64,000 nt of DNA from Verrucomicrobiaceae bacterium (GTDB lineage: Bacteria > Verrucomicrobiota > Verrucomicrobiia > Verrucomicrobiales > Akkermansiaceae), in assembly GCA_027485615.1 (NCBI GenBank), contig JAIXQS010000011.1:46966-110965 (forward strand). Direction: 5' to 3'. This document shows, piece after piece, positions 19,655-29,279 of the stretch. The translations under genes and the position numbers were made by a program. The notes under the pieces are model-generated. The model saw only the letters and a list, made by a program, of their open reading frames with translations. It searched no databases and was not told where the DNA came from. Positions within the stretch are counted from its first letter, which is position 1, and each line of letters begins with the position of its first letter.

Positions 19655-22339
19655 TCACCCCAGCAGCTCCCGGATCATCGCAGCGTCGAGTTTCCGCACG
19701 ACATCCGCGTCCGCGAGGAGGCCGTCGGCGAGCTTGGCTTTCTCGATCTGGAGGCGGTGGATGCGTTCCTCGACGGTGTCCTGGCAGAGGAGCTTGTGGA
19801 CGAAGACGGGCTTGTCCTGGCCGATGCGGTAGGCGCGGTCCGTGGCCTGCGCCTCGGCGGCGGGGTTCCACCAGGGGTCGTAGTGGATCACGGTGTCGGC
19901 GGCTGTTAGATTGAGGCCCGTGCCGCCGGCTTTCAGGGAGATGAGGAAAACCGGGAACGCGCCGGACTGGAATTTCTCAACAAGTTGGCCGCGATCCTTC
20001 GAAGCACCGGTGAGCTTGAGGAAAGGGACTTTCGTTTTCACGAGATGCTCCTCGATCAGCGAGAGCATGGTGGTGAACTGCGAGAAAACAAGGATGCGGC
20101 GGCCTTCCTCGATGAGCGTTTCCAGCAACTCGGTGAGGAAATCCAGTTTCGCGGAGCTTTTCACGCCGTCGGAGAAATCCTCAGGCAGCAGGCGGGGATC
20201 GCAACAGATCTGGCGGAGCTTCAGCAGGGCGTCGAGGAAGACGATCTGCGATTGCTCGATGCCGCGCGCGGCGATGGCCTCGCGGACGCGCTTGTCCATG
20301 GTGGCGCGGACGGTTTCGTACAGATCCTTCTGGTCGGAGTGGAGTTCGACGAGGTGCACCATGATCGTCTTCGGCGGCAGTTCCTTCGCCACCTGATCCT
20401 TGGTGCGGCGCAGGACGAGCGGGGCGATGCGTTTTTTAAGCAGCGCGTTTTTCTCCGCATCGCCCTCGTCCTCGATGGGTTTGCGGAAGTTTTTCGTGAA
20501 CGTGTCCTCGGTGCCGAGATAACCGGGAATGAGGAAGTGCATGAGGCTCCACAGCTCGCCGAGGTGGTTTTCGATGGGCGTGCCGGAAAGGCAGAGCCGG
20601 TGCCGCGCGACCACCCGGCAGGCGGCCTGCGCGACCTTGGCGCGGGGGTTCTTGATATATTGCGCCTCGTCGAGCGCCATGATGTGATACTGGAAACCCA
20701 GTAGTTTCTCGATATCGCGCTGGAGAAGGGCGTAGGAGGTGATGACAAGATCCGCGTGCGGGATGGAGCGGTAGTATTTCCGGCGATCGGCTCCATTTAG
20801 GACGAGCACCCGCAGGCCCGGCGCGAATTTGATGGCCTCCGCCCGCCAGTTCGGCACCACGGAGGTCGGCGCGATGATGAGCGACGGCCTCCCACCGCTG
20901 CGACCGCTGGCTTTCTCCGCCATCAGGTGGGCGAGGGTCTGGAGGGTTTTCCCGAGACCCATGTCATCAGCGAGGATGCCATGGAGTCCGTGGCGGGCGA
21001 GGAACTGCATCCATTGGAAGCCGGATTTCTGGTAATCGCGCAGCGTGGCCCGCAGCTCCGGGGGCTCGTCGAGCTCCTCGACCTTGGAGAAATTCTCGAG
21101 CCGCTTCTTGAGTTTTTCCAGGCCTTTCGGCGTATCGATCCCCAAGCCCTCCAGCCCGGCCAGCGCGGCTGCGTCGAGGGCGTGGACGCGGGCTTTTCCG
21201 AAAAACTTAGGATCCACCAACGCGGAGAGATGGCGCAAGATGCGCCGCACGCGGCCGATGGGCAGTTTGAGCGCGTCGCCGTTTTTCAGCGGCGCATAGA
21301 CGAAGCCGCCGTCGGGCCGGTCGAGCGTTTCCTCCAGGAAATCCTGTTTCAGCAAACCTGCGAGGATGGGCATGAGATCATGGCGCACGCCGTCCACATC
21401 GAAGCCCACCGAGAGGCTGAACCATCCGCCGTCGGAGTAATCGCCGTCGTATTCCTCTGCGGAAAGTTTCGTCTCCCATTTCCCGGGATCCGCCTCGTGC
21501 ACCTGATGGCCGACGCCTTCGCCGAAAGTGATCCGCCATCCCAGCGCCTCCAGCTCGGTCGCTTTCTCGCCTCGGAACTCGTGCCAGAACGCATCCACTG
21601 GCATGCGTCCGGGATCGGGAAACCATTTGTCCTGCCCTTCCTCCGCGGACACTGAGCGGGACTTCATGCTGAGCAGGAATCGCCACGCGGGATTCGACAT
21701 CATCGAGGAAAGCCCCGTGTCGCGGAGATGGCGGATCGCCCGCATTTCCGCCGGGGTCTTGCCGCCCTCGCCTGCATCGGCGAGGGGTTTGCGTAGGTCG
21801 CCGTAGATCACGAAAGCCTCGCCGAAAATCCATTCCTCCGGCTCCTTCTGGCCGAGCGATTGGAGCAGGAGCTTCGTCGCCCGATCCACCTCGCCCTTCC
21901 GCACCGCCAGCTCGAAAACCGCTTCGGGCGCGTTCTCTTCCTTTCCCCCCCTCTCCCCCTCACCCACTCTCCCAATCTCAATCAAAACCGCTTCTGCAGC
22001 CGTCCTGCCGAAAAGCCGCGCGAGCCGCTTTTCCTTCGCCATCTTTCCCAGCATCGCGAAGCCGTGTTCGCAGAACGCCCCTGCGTCGCAGGTGCAGCTT
22101 GTCTCGAATGCGATCCCGCCGCCCGCATCCCAAAACGCGGCCTCCACCTCTTCACCGAGCACATTTGCCTTCGCGGAAATTTCCACCTCACCATTCATCC
22201 GCAGGTCTTTCACCTTCGGCACCAGCCTCGCGCCAAGCGCCCGCAACTCCTCATCGAACCGCTCCACCCAAGCGCCCTCCGCCAGGAAATCCTCCAATGC
22301 CGCTACTATCTCCACGCGGAGTGACCCTATTTTCCGCAT
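19655..22339 (-). CDS. SNF2/DEAD-box helicase with N-terminal SWIM zinc-finger-like motif
   Basis: ILADDMGLGKTLQTLAHL, ALDEAQYIKN, LSGTPIENHLGELW, LISLKAGGTGLNLTAADTVIHYDPWWNPAAEAQATDRAYRIGQ; CTCDAGAFCEHGFA. Confidence 0.93.
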   Translation of the reverse strand: MRKIGSLRVEIVAALEDFLAEGAWVERFDEELRALGARLVPKVKDLRMNGEVEISAKANVLGEEVEAAFWDAGGGIAFETSCTCDAGAFCEHGFAMLGKMAKEKRLARLFGRTAAEAVLIEIGRVGEGERGGKEENAPEAVFELAVRKGEVDRATKLLLQSLGQKEPEEWIFGEAFVIYGDLRKPLADAGEGGKTPAEMRAIRHLRDTGLSSMMSNPAWRFLLSMKSRSVSAEEGQDKWFPDPGRMPVDAFWHEFRGEKATELEALGWRITFGEGVGHQVHEADPGKWETKLSAEEYDGDYSDGGWFSLSVGFDVDGVRHDLMPILAGLLKQDFLEETLDRPDGGFVYAPLKNGDALKLPIGRVRRILRHLSALVDPKFFGKARVHALDAAALAGLEGLGIDTPKGLEKLKKRLENFSKVEELDEPPELRATLRDYQKSGFQWMQFLARHGLHGILADDMGLGKTLQTLAHLMAEKASGRSGGRPSLIIAPTSVVPNWRAEAIKFAPGLRVLVLNGADRRKYYRSIPHADLVITSYALLQRDIEKLLGFQYHIMALDEAQYIKNPRAKVAQAACRVVARHRLCLSGTPIENHLGELWSLMHFLIPGYLGTEDTFTKNFRKPIEDEGDAEKNALLKKRIAPLVLRRTKDQVAKELPPKTIMVHLVELHSDQKDLYETVRATMDKRVREAIAARGIEQSQIVFLDALLKLRQICCDPRLLPEDFSDGVKSSAKLDFLTELLETLIEEGRRILVFSQFTTMLSLIEEHLVKTKVPFLKLTGASKDRGQLVEKFQSGAFPVFLISLKAGGTGLNLTAADTVIHYDPWWNPAAEAQATDRAYRIGQDKPVFVHKLLCQDTVEERIHRLQIEKAKLADGLLADADVVRKLDAAMIRELLG

Positions 22340-22418
22340 GGGCGAGCGTCCACTCTCTTTCCCCGCCCATTCCAACATCGACAAGCACCACCCGCGGCCG
22401 CTTGAATCGGCCACGCCC

Positions 22419-23558
22419 ATGCCCGGTTACCTCCGCTTCGAGAACGTCACCCGTCGCTTCGGCTCCTTCACGGCGGTGGATCGGGTGTCGCTGGAGATCG
22501 AGAAAGGCGAAGTGTTCTCGCTGCTCGGGCCGTCGGGATGCGGAAAAACGACGCTCCTGCGCATGGCGGCCGGTTTCGATGTTCCGGACGAGGGCCGGAT
22601 CTTCCTCGATGGGGTCGATATCACCCGCCTACCTCCCGACCAACGCCCGGTCAACACGGTGTTCCAATCCTACGCCCTTTTCCCCCACCTCTCGATTCGC
22701 GAAAACATCGCCTTCGGCCCGAAACTCTCCAAACGATCCCCTGCCGAGATCCGCAGCGAGGTCGAGCGCATGCTGGAGCTTGTCGATCTAACAGCCCACG
22801 CCGACAAAAAGCCCGCCCAGCTTTCCGGCGGGCAGAAGCAGCGGGTCGCCATCGCCCGCGCGCTGGTGAACAAACCCAAAGTCCTCCTCCTCGACGAGCC
22901 GCTCGCCGCCCTCGACCTGAAGCTCCGCCAGCGACTTCTCGTCGAACTCGACGCGATCCACGACGAGGTCGGCATCACCTTCATCTACGTCACACACGAC
23001 CAGGGCGAGGCGATGTCGATCTCGGATCGCATCGCGGTGATGAACAAGGGCGTCGTCGAGCAGATCGGCAAGCCCGCCGAGATCTACGAGGCTCCCCGTA
23101 CTTCGTTCGTCGCCGCCTTCATCGGCGACACGAATTTCCTCGACGGGAAAATCACCTCCCGCATCGGCGAGCGCTTCTCGAAATGCGCCATCCATGGCAT
23201 CGGCGAGATCATCATCGACAACGACAAGCCCACCAGCCCCGGCGACCTCGTCCACCTCTCACTGCGCCCTGAGAAAATCATCGTTTCGCGAAACCGGCCC
23301 GAGCTGCGGGAAAACGAGAACAGCGTCCCCGGCGTCATCGAGGACATCATCTATTTCGGCTCCCATACGCGGCTATGGGTGCGCTGCGGCGGCTGGCGCA
23401 TCTGCGCGGAAACCCAGCACCGCACCTACCAGCTCGACGACACACCGCTGAACTGGGGCGACACCATCCACCTCCGCTGGCACGCCAACGACGGCTACCT
23501 GCTCGAGCAATATCGCGAGGAGGACGAATCCCTGCTCACCCTCCCGGACGAAACATGA
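22419..23558 (+). CDS. potA: Spermidine/putrescine-type ABC transporter ATP-binding protein
   Basis: LLGPSGCGKTTLLRMAAGF, LSGGQKQRVAIARALVNKPKVLLLDEPLAALD; TOBE-like C-terminus; start at MPGYLRFENV. Confidence 0.92.
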   Translation: MPGYLRFENVTRRFGSFTAVDRVSLEIEKGEVFSLLGPSGCGKTTLLRMAAGFDVPDEGRIFLDGVDITRLPPDQRPVNTVFQSYALFPHLSIRENIAFGPKLSKRSPAEIRSEVERMLELVDLTAHADKKPAQLSGGQKQRVAIARALVNKPKVLLLDEPLAALDLKLRQRLLVELDAIHDEVGITFIYVTHDQGEAMSISDRIAVMNKGVVEQIGKPAEIYEAPRTSFVAAFIGDTNFLDGKITSRIGERFSKCAIHGIGEIIIDNDKPTSPGDLVHLSLRPEKIIVSRNRPELRENENSVPGVIEDIIYFGSHTRLWVRCGGWRICAETQHRTYQLDDTPLNWGDTIHLRWHANDGYLLEQYREEDESLLTLPDET

Positions 23559-24385
23559 AGATCCGCAAACCGGAACTGCTGGCGACGGCTCCCAGTTTCC
23601 TCTGGCTCGCACTTTTCGTCTTCGTTCCGGTGGCGATCATTTTTGCCATCGCTTTCCGACCGGCGCTGCCTGCGGGGAGAATCGGCGAGGGCTGGAGCAT
23701 GGATGCGATGCGTTCGCTGAAAGACCCCATCTATCCGAGCCTGCTGTTGCGCACGGTGCTCATCAGCTTTTTCACCACCGCGCTGTGCCTTGCGCTGGCG
23801 CTGCCGGTGGCGTGGCATCTCGCGAGGCTCCCGCCGAAGTGGCGCGCGCGCATCCTGATCCTGATCATCATCCCGTTCTGGACGAATTTTGTGATCCGCG
23901 TGTTCGCATGGCAACAGATCCTCCACGCGGAGGGTGCCATCGCTGAGACCCTGCGCTCCATCGGCTTGCTTGGTGAAACCGACCGCCTGTTAGGGAACTC
24001 AGCAGCCGTCATCATCGTCAGCGTCTACACGTATCTGCCCTTCGCGATCCTGCCGATCTTCGCGGCGGCGGAGAAATTCGACTTCGCGCTGCTCGACGCC
24101 GCCCGCGATCTCGGCGCGAAGCCGTTCCGTGCCTTCCGCTCCGTGTTCCTGCCGGGCATCCGCCAAGGGCTGGTCACCGCCATCCTCATCGTCTTTATCC
24201 CCATGCTCGGCTCCTACGTGATCCCGGACATGGTCGGCGGCACAGACAGTCAGATGCTCGGGAACAAGATCGCGCAGCGGAATTTCAACGACCGCAACCT
24301 CCCGCAGGCCGCCGCCCTTTCCTGCGCGCTGACCCTGCTCGTCCTCGCGCCGATGCTTCTCAGGAGAAAGGAGAAGACCGCATGA
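23555..24385 (+). CDS. potB: Spermidine/putrescine ABC transporter permease
   Basis: Start MKIRKPELL, 4-nt overlap with potA; AARDLGAKPFRAFRSVFLPGIRQG EAA-like loop. Confidence 0.9.
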   Translation: MKIRKPELLATAPSFLWLALFVFVPVAIIFAIAFRPALPAGRIGEGWSMDAMRSLKDPIYPSLLLRTVLISFFTTALCLALALPVAWHLARLPPKWRARILILIIIPFWTNFVIRVFAWQQILHAEGAIAETLRSIGLLGETDRLLGNSAAVIIVSVYTYLPFAILPIFAAAEKFDFALLDAARDLGAKPFRAFRSVFLPGIRQGLVTAILIVFIPMLGSYVIPDMVGGTDSQMLGNKIAQRNFNDRNLPQAAALSCALTLLVLAPMLLRRKEKTA

Positions 24386-25158
24386 AACCGTCCCGCATCC
24401 CGTTGGTTACTACGGGCATCGTACTTGCGTTTTTCTACCTGCCCATCGCGGCGCTGGTGGCCAAGTCGTTCAACTCCTCCCGTTTCAGCCCGGAGTGGAA
24501 AGGATTCACGCTGAAATGGTATGAACGCCTCTTCGAGCGGGACGACATCCTCGCCGCCCTCGTCAATTCACTGAAAGTGGCGCTCATCGCCGCCTCCGCA
24601 TCGATGCTTCTGGGAACCTGCGCCGCCTTCGCGCTGCACCGCTACAAATCCCGCCTTCAGGACGCCCACCGCATGATGGTGAACGTCCCGCTCGTATTAC
24701 CCGACATCCTCATGGGCATGTCGCTGCTACTGCTTTTCATCGCGGCGGGCGTCAGCCTTTCGCTCGCCACCGTCACGATCGCGCACATCACTTTCTGTCT
24801 CAGCTATGTCACTCTGGTCGTGCTGGCGCGCTTGCAGGATTTCGATCCGAACATCGTCGAGGCCGCACGCGACCTTGGCGCGACGCGGCTCCAGGCCTTC
24901 GTGAAAATCACCCTGCCCATCCTGTTTCCCGGCATCCTGGCGGGTGGGTTGCTGGCCTTCACCCTGTCCATCGACGACTACGTGGTCACCTTCTTCGTCA
25001 AAGGCCCCGGCTCCGACACGCTACCTACGCTGGTCTATTCGATGATCAAAAAAAGCAAGGAGCTGCCCGTCATCAACGCCCTCTCGACCCTCATGCTGCT
25101 TTTCACCTTCCTGCTCGTATTCGCTTCCCAACGCCTCACGCGTCCCGTAAACCGATAG
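24382..25158 (+). CDS. potC: Spermidine/putrescine ABC transporter permease
   Basis: 4-nt overlap with potB; EAARDLGATRLQAFVKITLPILFPGILAGGLLAFTLSIDDYVVTFFVKGPG. Confidence 0.92.
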   Translation: MKPSRIPLVTTGIVLAFFYLPIAALVAKSFNSSRFSPEWKGFTLKWYERLFERDDILAALVNSLKVALIAASASMLLGTCAAFALHRYKSRLQDAHRMMVNVPLVLPDILMGMSLLLLFIAAGVSLSLATVTIAHITFCLSYVTLVVLARLQDFDPNIVEAARDLGATRLQAFVKITLPILFPGILAGGLLAFTLSIDDYVVTFFVKGPGSDTLPTLVYSMIKKSKELPVINALSTLMLLFTFLLVFASQRLTRPVNR

Positions 25159-25163
25159 CCATC

Positions 25164-26207
25164 ATGAAACGCCGCCATTTCATCGCCACCTCGTCCGCCG
25201 CGCTCGCCGCGGGTTTCCTGCCTTCCTGCTCGGGAAAAAGCGCCAAGCCGACCCTCACCGTGTTCACATGGGCGGATTACCTCAGCGAAAAAGCCGCCGC
25301 CGCCTTCGAGGAAGCGCACGGCTGCAAGCTCGTCATCGACACCTTCGATTCCAACGAAGCGATGATCTCGAAGATCGAGTCCGGCGCAACCGGTTACGAC
25401 ATCCTCGCCCCTTCCTCCTACGCCGTGAAGCAGCTCGATACGAAAGGCCTGCTCCAGCCGCTCGATCACTCGAAGCTCCCGAATCTCGCGAACATCGACA
25501 AGGCTTACCTCTCCCACGCGCTTGATCCGGAGATGAAAATTTCCGCGCCCTACATGATGGCCCCCACCTGCGCCGCCTATCTGAAATCGAAAGTGCCCGA
25601 CGCGGAGCCGTCTTGGGGCCTGTTTTCCCGCGCCGATGTGAAGGGCCGCGCCACCCTGCTCGACGACATGCGCGAAGTGCTCGGAGCCGCGCTCAAAAGC
25701 CTCGGCCACTCACTCAACTCCACCGATCCCGCCCAGCTTGAGGCCGCCGCCGCCCTAGCGATCCAATGGAAGGCGAACATCGCGAAATTCGAGAATGAGC
25801 AGTTCAAGTCCGGCATCGCCTCCGGTGAGTTCCACCTCGTCCACGGCTACGCGGGCGACCTCATCGCCGTCCAGCAGGAGAACGGCGACATCGAGATCGT
25901 AATCCCGCGCGAAGGCGCGTCCTTCCCCTGCGATGATCTCTGCATCCCGAAATCCGCGAAAAATGTCGACCTCGCCCACGCCTTCATCAACCACCTCTGC
26001 GATGCCGAAATCGCCGCTGAGAACATGGAATGGATCGGTTACCGCGCGCCGAACTCCGCCGCCTATAAAAGCCTTTCCGAGGACTTCCGCGGCAGCGCCA
26101 TCCTTTTCCCGCCTGACGAACTCTTCGCGAAATGCGAGCCGATCGGTTACCTCGGCGACAAGCTGCCGCTGTGGACGGCGGCGTGGGAAAAGGTGAAGAA
26201 CGCGTGA
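25164..26207 (+). CDS. potD: Spermidine/putrescine-binding periplasmic protein
   Basis: Lipoprotein-like signal ...FLPSCSG; LTVFTWADYLSEKAAAAFEEAHGCKLVIDTFDSNEAMISKIESGATGYDILAPSSY. Confidence 0.92.
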   Translation: MKRRHFIATSSAALAAGFLPSCSGKSAKPTLTVFTWADYLSEKAAAAFEEAHGCKLVIDTFDSNEAMISKIESGATGYDILAPSSYAVKQLDTKGLLQPLDHSKLPNLANIDKAYLSHALDPEMKISAPYMMAPTCAAYLKSKVPDAEPSWGLFSRADVKGRATLLDDMREVLGAALKSLGHSLNSTDPAQLEAAAALAIQWKANIAKFENEQFKSGIASGEFHLVHGYAGDLIAVQQENGDIEIVIPREGASFPCDDLCIPKSAKNVDLAHAFINHLCDAEIAAENMEWIGYRAPNSAAYKSLSEDFRGSAILFPPDELFAKCEPIGYLGDKLPLWTAAWEKVKNA

Positions 26208-26211
26208 AGCA

Positions 26212-26886
26212 TCAACCCCTCCGGCGCTCCAGCATCACGAGCATCATGAAGGAGAGGATCAGGTTCAGCTCTTCCCGAGGGGTCATCTCGCCGAGCTTGG
26301 TGATCTCAAAACGGCCTTCGAAAAACGCCGCCTTTTTCTCAATTCTCATCGCGGGCTGGCCGTTGGCGCAGCTGGCGAGATAGCGCGGATGGAACAGGAA
26401 GCCGGTGGCCAATCCCACAAGCGGGATTTCGCCGAGCAGGCTGTCCATCACCTTCGCGCCGGGGTTCTCCTCACGGATGGCGAAATCCGGTGCCTGATCG
26501 CCGGGGTTGAAAACCTCGTAGTGCGAGCGCCAAAGCGAGCGCCAGCCCTTGCGCCCCACCGACCCGATGGGCTGGCCGGAGGCGTCATTCGAGTCGTAGC
26601 GCGCCGACCAATCGATCACCTTGTTCGCCTTGATCTCCGCCAACCGCGTGGCGCGGTTGTTGTCGGTGAAAATCTCCACGTGCTCGCGGAACTTGAACAT
26701 CTTCTGCTTCGTATGGAGCAGGGTTTTCCCGGCCGCGTCGGTTACGTTCGCCTGGCTGGCCAGCGCGAGGATCTTGAAACTCAATTGCAGCGGATACTGG
26801 ATGCCGGAAAGGTGACGGGCGATGTCATCGGTGGCGGGGATGCCCGCAAATTTCTGGGCCGCCGTCTGGTGGGAGTTGTCTTCCAT
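26212..26886 (-). CDS. Scramblase / LURP-one-like (tubby C-terminal fold) hypothetical protein
   Basis: 224 aa; QYPLQLSFKILALASQANVTDAAGKTLLHTKQKMFKFREHVEIFTD. Confidence 0.5.
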   Translation of the reverse strand: MEDNSHQTAAQKFAGIPATDDIARHLSGIQYPLQLSFKILALASQANVTDAAGKTLLHTKQKMFKFREHVEIFTDNNRATRLAEIKANKVIDWSARYDSNDASGQPIGSVGRKGWRSLWRSHYEVFNPGDQAPDFAIREENPGAKVMDSLLGEIPLVGLATGFLFHPRYLASCANGQPAMRIEKKAAFFEGRFEITKLGEMTPREELNLILSFMMLVMLERRRG

Positions 26887-26938
26887 GCATCCTTAAAGAC
26901 GATGCGTCGCGCCAAGCCAAGCGCGGAATGGTTTGCCG

Positions 26939-27856
26939 CTAATCCGGGATGGCGACGCGGTAGAAAGCGGCTGCGTTTTTCGAGAAAAGCTTTTCCGAAA
27001 CGCCGCGGCCTTTGTTGTCGAAGTATTCCCGTGTGAGCTTCAGCACGGATGCGTAATCGCCCGTCCGTTCCGTGACCGGCCAGTCGCTGCCGAACACGAG
27101 CCTGTCCTCGCCGAAGTTCTCCCACGCGAGATCCAGCACTTCCTTGTATGGTGCGAGCTCCTTGGGCGCGGGCTGCTCCTTGAAGCGCCCGTAGAGTGCG
27201 GAAACCTTGCAGAAAACATTTGGATGCTTCGCCACGGCGCGGAACGATTCCACCCACTCCGCAGGCAGCGGTTTCCCGTCGAGCGCGACCCCGCCGAAGT
27301 GATCCACGATGATGCGCAGCTCCGGTACGCGCGCGGCGATCTCCGCCACTTCGGCAAGGCTGTAGCCGCCCAGCAGGAAATCGACGGACTTGCCTTTCGA
27401 CGCGGTGAGTTTGAGATCTTCGAAAAACAAATCCGTCATTTTTTCCTGAGTGCGCCCCGAGATCCGGTAGCCGACGTAGCGCGGGTCTTCGCAGAGCTTT
27501 TCGAAAAGCGGCTTGAACTCCGGCGTGCCGATGACCAGCGAGAGGTTTCCGACCACGCCGAGGTAGAGCGACCTGTTGGACGCGGTGATGTCGAGGTTCC
27601 ATTGGTTGTCCGGCAGACTCTGCCCGGCCTGGACGAGCACCACGCCGGTAACCCCGTTCGCCTTCGCGATCGGCTCGTGATCCGCGGGAAGGAAGGAGCG
27701 ACGCAACACCTTGTCGTCCTCCGCGATCCAGGTGACGCCCTCTGTCCTCTGGATATCGAAGAGATGCACATGGCAGTCGATTACAGGCATTTCCTCCGCG
27801 CGAGCAATCGAGGAAATGAGCAAGCAGGCGGTAAATGTGCGAGCGAGACGGTTCAT
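26939..27856 (-). CDS. Secreted amidohydrolase (TIM-barrel metal-dependent hydrolase)
   Basis: PVIDCHVHLFDIQRTEGVTW, RIIVDHFGGVAL, DRLVFGSDWPV; signal peptide. Confidence 0.85.
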   Translation of the reverse strand: MNRLARTFTACLLISSIARAEEMPVIDCHVHLFDIQRTEGVTWIAEDDKVLRRSFLPADHEPIAKANGVTGVVLVQAGQSLPDNQWNLDITASNRSLYLGVVGNLSLVIGTPEFKPLFEKLCEDPRYVGYRISGRTQEKMTDLFFEDLKLTASKGKSVDFLLGGYSLAEVAEIAARVPELRIIVDHFGGVALDGKPLPAEWVESFRAVAKHPNVFCKVSALYGRFKEQPAPKELAPYKEVLDLAWENFGEDRLVFGSDWPVTERTGDYASVLKLTREYFDNKGRGVSEKLFSKNAAAFYRVAIPD

Positions 27857-27857
27857 G

Positions 27858-29270
27858 TCAGGCAAGCAGCTCCTTGATCGGCCCGGTCTGGATGCCTTTG
27901 AGGCCGGGATCGAGGTCGCCGTAGTGTTTGATCGGGTTGCCGTTGGCGTTGAGGATGGAGGTGTAGAAATTGCCGAGCGTCTTGTGGCCTTCGGTGCCCC
28001 AATACGGCAGGCGGATGTAGCGTCGGCCGAGGTTCATCGGAGTGTTGTCGCCGGCCATGATGAGGAAAGGGAACTCGAAGCCGTGGGCGTGGTGGGTTTC
28101 CCCGGAGGAGGGGAAATAGCAGATCATCGTGTTGTCGAACATCGTGCCGTCGCCTTCCGGCACGCTCTTCAGGCGGGTGACGATGCGGTTCACGAGCTCC
28201 ATGTGATGGGTTTCGGTGCGTTTGCGGATTTCATCGGCGGTGAGATCCTTGACGGGTTTGCCGTGGCCGATGTCGTGCATGTTGACCTTCTCGTTCTCGA
28301 TGCCGGGGATGCCGGTGTAGTCGTGGCCGAGTTCATCGACGGTGAAGGCGACCACGTTCGTGAGTCCGGAAATCAGCGAGGAAAGCAGCACCTCGGTGTG
28401 GCCCACCTGGCGGGTGAAGGTGTCCATGTCGTTGTTGAGGTATTTGCCTTCCAGTTTTGGCACGTGCTGGCGGACGATGTCCGTCATCATGTCGATCTTG
28501 CGGTTGCGTTCGCGGATCCCCTCGATGGATTCCGCGTAGTTGCTGACCTTTCTCCGCTCGATGCCCGCGACGTGGCGCGCCAGCTCGGTCTCGGTTCCGG
28601 CCGCGAATTCCAGGACCTTGCGCTGGAGCTCGTAGCGGATCTGCTCGTTCTTGTCGGTGGAGACGGATTTGAAAATCTCATCCACCGCGATGCCCGGGCC
28701 GCCGAAAGCGTAGTTCGGCTGCTGCGTGCCGCGGGCGGAAAAGCCTTTCGCGATGCCGTTGAGGCCGCCGCGCGGGTTGCCGCCGCCGGTGGGGAAGCAG
28801 GCGAGCTCGATGTGCTCCAGCGGGGAGGGAAAAAGCTTCGCGAGCTCGAAATCGACCGTCGCCCATTTGATCGAGCTGTTGCGTTCGTTCGCCTTGTAGA
28901 CGCCGAGAGCCGAGCACCAGCCGTGGTGACCGACGGTGCACATTTTCCCGGAGAGTCCCTGGAGGATGGTGAGGTTTTCCTTGTGATCAGCCAGCGGCCC
29001 CATCCACTCGGGAAGGGTGTGGGCATCGAGATCGACCTCGTAGGGCAGCTTCTTGTTTTCCTTCTCCATCTGCTCGGGGGTGAAGGAGGGCGGCACCATG
29101 ACCTTGGGGAAAAGCCCGTTGCCGCGGTGCATGAAGATGAAACGCATCGGGGTTTTTCCCGAAAGGGCGGAGCCCGCTTGCGAGGCGTGTAGCCGTGGCA
29201 TCATGCCGGGCATCGAGAGGCCGCCCATCGCGAGGAAGGCGTTGCGGATGAATTCGCGTCGGTTGTTCAT
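27858..29270 (-). CDS. DUF1552 family protein (Tat-like signal)
   Basis: NRREFIRNAFLAMGG leader; RFIFMHRGNGLFPK; DAHTLPEWMGPLADHKENLTILQGLSGKM; adjacent to DUF1592-type gene. Confidence 0.85.
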   Translation of the reverse strand: MNNRREFIRNAFLAMGGLSMPGMMPRLHASQAGSALSGKTPMRFIFMHRGNGLFPKVMVPPSFTPEQMEKENKKLPYEVDLDAHTLPEWMGPLADHKENLTILQGLSGKMCTVGHHGWCSALGVYKANERNSSIKWATVDFELAKLFPSPLEHIELACFPTGGGNPRGGLNGIAKGFSARGTQQPNYAFGGPGIAVDEIFKSVSTDKNEQIRYELQRKVLEFAAGTETELARHVAGIERRKVSNYAESIEGIRERNRKIDMMTDIVRQHVPKLEGKYLNNDMDTFTRQVGHTEVLLSSLISGLTNVVAFTVDELGHDYTGIPGIENEKVNMHDIGHGKPVKDLTADEIRKRTETHHMELVNRIVTRLKSVPEGDGTMFDNTMICYFPSSGETHHAHGFEFPFLIMAGDNTPMNLGRRYIRLPYWGTEGHKTLGNFYTSILNANGNPIKHYGDLDPGLKGIQTGPIKELLA

Positions 29271-29279
29271 GGTGCGGAA

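Noticed and set aside
22339-22419. Possible shared regulatory palindrome between the SNF2 helicase and potA
   Set aside because: 80-bp divergent gap inspected; no convincing palindrome or promoter found.
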